In this document: piece by piece, positions 62,149 through 64,000 of the stretch
How the letters are laid out: the number at the start of each line of letters is the position of its first letter
Numbering within the stretch: the stretch's first letter is position 1
Assembly (NCBI RefSeq): GCF_014779555.2
Contig: NZ_CP094357.1
Coordinates: forward strand, 3,038,001 to 3,102,000
Source: Lysobacter capsici
GTDB taxonomy: Bacteria; Pseudomonadota; Gammaproteobacteria; Xanthomonadales; Xanthomonadaceae
Length of the DNA: 64,000 bases
Reading direction: 5' to 3'
Translations under genes and position numbers: made by a program
The notes under the pieces: model-generated
What the model saw: only the letters and a program-made list of their open reading frames with translations
Database searches by the model: none
Told to the model about the DNA's origin: nothing

Positions 62149-62194
62149 AAGCGAATTGGGGGACTCAACAATCAGCGGCAGCGCGGGCCGATTT

Positions 62195-64000
62195 CTATCG
62201 GCCGCCGCCGAGCGGCCAATCGGGCCAGCCCGATGCATTGGGATCGGGCGCTTTCGTCGTCCACTGCCCGGTTTGCGGATCGATGTACCAGCGGCCGACG
62301 TCGGCGGGAATCTCGGGCACGCCGTCGGGGAAGCGTTTGTTGAAGCTCTCCTCGACCGGACCCATGGTGTGGCCGACCGGGAACTTCGGCGGCAGCATCT
62401 CGCGATGGCCCAGGGCGTCGGGCATGCCCGGAATATGATCCTGCAACCAGTTGAGTTCGTCGTTCTTGACCAGGTAGGCGCGCACTATGCCGCCTTGCTC
62501 GGCGAAATACGGCGCCAGGTCGCGGCTGTTGGCGAAGGTGCCGCCGTCGGGCGCCTGCTGCACGCCGCCATCCTCGCGGAACAGCGGATTGTTGCGGGCC
62601 AGATTGCGCGGATGCACGGCCGCCGGGTTGAACACGATCGCCGGCAGATTACCGCCGCCCACCGCCATCGCCGCCTGCGAGGCGAGCCCGCCGCCTAGCG
62701 AATGTCCGGTCAACACCAGGTTCTCGCCATAGGTTTCATAAGCGCGACGGGTGAGATCCACCGCATGCCGGTATTGCGCGGTGTCGAAGCCCAAGCCCTG
62801 CGCGGCGTCGGTGTAGATGTCCTTCAAGGCCGTGCGGCTGGTCGGCGCGGTGCCCTTGAACGCGAGCACGAACTGGCCCTCGCCGTTGGTGTACAGGCCC
62901 GCGCGCAGGCCCGAGGAATGGTTGAAATCCGCCGGGGTGAAACCGGCCGGCAGATCGGCGTCGGCCACCTGGCGGAAGCTGCCTTCCAGGGCGGAACCGT
63001 CGGCCTTGTAGACGTGTTTGGCGACTTGCAGCAGATCGCCGTCGAGGCGATGCGGCGTGGTGCCCGCCATGTCGTCGGCGAACGAGCGGCCGGGCGGCAC
63101 CTGGTAGGCGCCGCTCGCGCCGGCCGGCGGCAAGGCATCGGGAGGATCGACGCCCTTGGCCACGGGCTGGAAGGGATCGTTCTTGCCGGCATAGATCTGC
63201 AGGCGTCCGCCTTCGGTCGGCATCGACAGGGTGTTGTCCGGTATCGCCCAGGTGTCGTCGATGCGGTTCGCGGTCGACACCAGCACCTGAGTGTCTTCGG
63301 TCAGCACGTAGCGCGTGGACACCTTGGACACGATGCCGTCGGGAGTGATTTCCGCGGCGTATTTGGGATCGACGCCGACATGCGGCTGAGCCTGGATATC
63401 GCGCACACGACCGTACACGCCCGGCCCGGGACCGATGTCGGCGATCCCGATGTCGGTGGGACGCGCGCTTTCGCTGAAGGAGAAGTAGTTGCCCTTCGGC
63501 CCGCCCGGCACCTGCCACTGATAGACCTCGGTGCCCTTGGGCAAGGTCCGCACTTCCACCGGGCGGGTGAAGTCGATGCCGGCCACATGCGAAAGATCCG
63601 CGGGCTTGCCGGTCGCGCGTTCGTAGAACGAAATCGCCGTGGCCTGGCGCTGGGCGATGACTTCCGCGGTCGGCGCCGCGTCGAGCGCCAGACGCTGCGG
63701 CGCGCCGCCGAGCACGCCGCTCGGCGGCGGCAGATCGGTGATGTTGTAGACGCCGTCGGGGCCTTGCGTCGCCAGACGCGGCTCGGTTGCCGGCGGCGTC
63801 ACCGGGCGGCCTTGCTGATCGATATAACGCAGCGGACTGTGGGCCACGTCGTCGACCGCGCCGGCCGCGCCGGGCAGTTTGATCTTGGGAATCTTGAGCG
63901 GGATAAGCAGCGAGGCCACGTCGAAGGTGACGTTGCCGAGCGCCTCGCCGTAGCGGCCTTCGCTCCAGGCCTTGCCGATGTGATCGAACATGTGCGGCAG
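62195..64000 (-). CDS. Lipase-like protein, probable secreted effector, N-terminus outside window
   Basis: At least 598 aa are visible, and the frame stays open to the window edge. The first visible Met is at 63991, but the sequence there (GKAWSEGRYGEALGNVTFDVASLLIP) reads like the interior of a long polymorphic-toxin or effector protein, so the real start is likely beyond 64000. A class-3-lipase-like domain near the C-terminus has LTGHSLGGGLAS with nucleophile Ser at codon 62699-62701, and a later LGHREMLPP that may supply the His. The middle (about residues 100-230) has no domain I know. Such two-part proteins are often type VI or type IV effectors that attack phospholipids. No immunity gene is identified with certainty; the lipoproteins next door are candidates. 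Confidence 0.72.
   Translation of the reverse strand: MPHMFDHIGKAWSEGRYGEALGNVTFDVASLLIPLKIPKIKLPGAAGAVDDVAHSPLRYIDQQGRPVTPPATEPRLATQGPDGVYNITDLPPPSGVLGGAPQRLALDAAPTAEVIAQRQATAISFYERATGKPADLSHVAGIDFTRPVEVRTLPKGTEVYQWQVPGGPKGNYFSFSESARPTDIGIADIGPGPGVYGRVRDIQAQPHVGVDPKYAAEITPDGIVSKVSTRYVLTEDTQVLVSTANRIDDTWAIPDNTLSMPTEGGRLQIYAGKNDPFQPVAKGVDPPDALPPAGASGAYQVPPGRSFADDMAGTTPHRLDGDLLQVAKHVYKADGSALEGSFRQVADADLPAGFTPADFNHSSGLRAGLYTNGEGQFVLAFKGTAPTSRTALKDIYTDAAQGLGFDTAQYRHAVDLTRRAYETYGENLVLTGHSLGGGLASQAAMAVGGGNLPAIVFNPAAVHPRNLARNNPLFREDGGVQQAPDGGTFANSRDLAPYFAEQGGIVRAYLVKNDELNWLQDHIPGMPDALGHREMLPPKFPVGHTMGPVEESFNKRFPDGVPEIPADVGRWYIDPQTGQWTTKAPDPNASGWPDWPLGGGR

Noticed and set aside
61848-62171. Minus-strand 107-codon frame across the repeat element
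   Set aside because: It spans both copies of the 94-bp repeat, and its translation is the commonly mis-annotated repeat peptide; no start signal or domain.

Overview
The window is very GC-rich DNA with the codon bias of a xanthomonad-type gammaproteobacterium. Gene content points to Lysobacter (L. enzymogenes, L. capsici, L. gummosus group). About 50 kb (6964-56992) is filled by two giant non-ribosomal peptide synthetase (NRPS) genes. Read domain by domain, they match the known anti-MRSA cyclic lipodepsipeptide WAP-8294A (lotilibcin) assembly line, a relative of lysocin and the other menaquinone-binding antibiotics.

Left flank (1-3891): the end of a GH9 glycoside hydrolase gene; a small minus-strand gene that looks like a DUF3653 filamentous-phage protein; and, about 80 bp outside its start codon, a near-perfect XerC/XerD dif site (2399-2426). 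About 1.5 kb of lower-GC, gene-poor sequence follows. The dif site plus phage gene suggests either the chromosome terminus or an inovirus scar at a dif target.

Antibiotic cluster (3892-57393), all on the plus strand: a one-piece ABC exporter (3892-5655), an AsnO/SyrP-like Fe(II)/2-oxoglutarate dioxygenase (5840-6811), NRPS 1 with seven modules (6964-34773), NRPS 2 with five modules and a thioesterase (34754-56992, overlapping NRPS 1 by 20 bp), and an MbtH protein (57175-57393). I count 12 C, 12 A, 12 T, 6 E, 2 N-methyltransferase and 1 TE domains (45). C-domain subtypes agree with E-domain placement at every junction. Specificity residues read directly give Ser1, Asn2, Ser3, Gly4, Phe5 (N-methyl), a hydrophobic residue 6, a basic residue 7, uncertain 8, Asn9, uncertain 10, basic 11 and Val12 (N-methyl). 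Filling the uncertain sites from WAP-8294A2 gives acyl-L-Ser/D-Asn/L-Ser/Gly/N-Me-D-Phe/L-Leu/D-Orn/L-Glu/D-Asn/D-Trp/D-Orn/N-Me-L-Val. This contains the Gly-x-Leu-x-x-x-Trp menaquinone-binding pattern. The dioxygenase would supply the beta-hydroxy-Asn. A starter C domain adds the 3-hydroxy fatty acid. The acyl-activating ligase and the phosphopantetheinyl transferase are not in the window.

Right flank (57394-64000), all minus strand: after tandem hairpins comes a block of secreted-protein genes. These are a lipoprotein alpha/beta hydrolase, a small DUF2272-like protein, a second lipoprotein alpha/beta hydrolase, an intergenic repeat element, and a truncated lipase-like protein whose N-terminus lies beyond the window. 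The block looks like an envelope or effector-type accessory locus unrelated to the antibiotic.

The antibiotic system is a known type. The points worth a second look are the dif/phage junction, the near-identical Ser A domains, deviations in single NRPS motifs, two uncertain specificity codes, and the hydrolase block.
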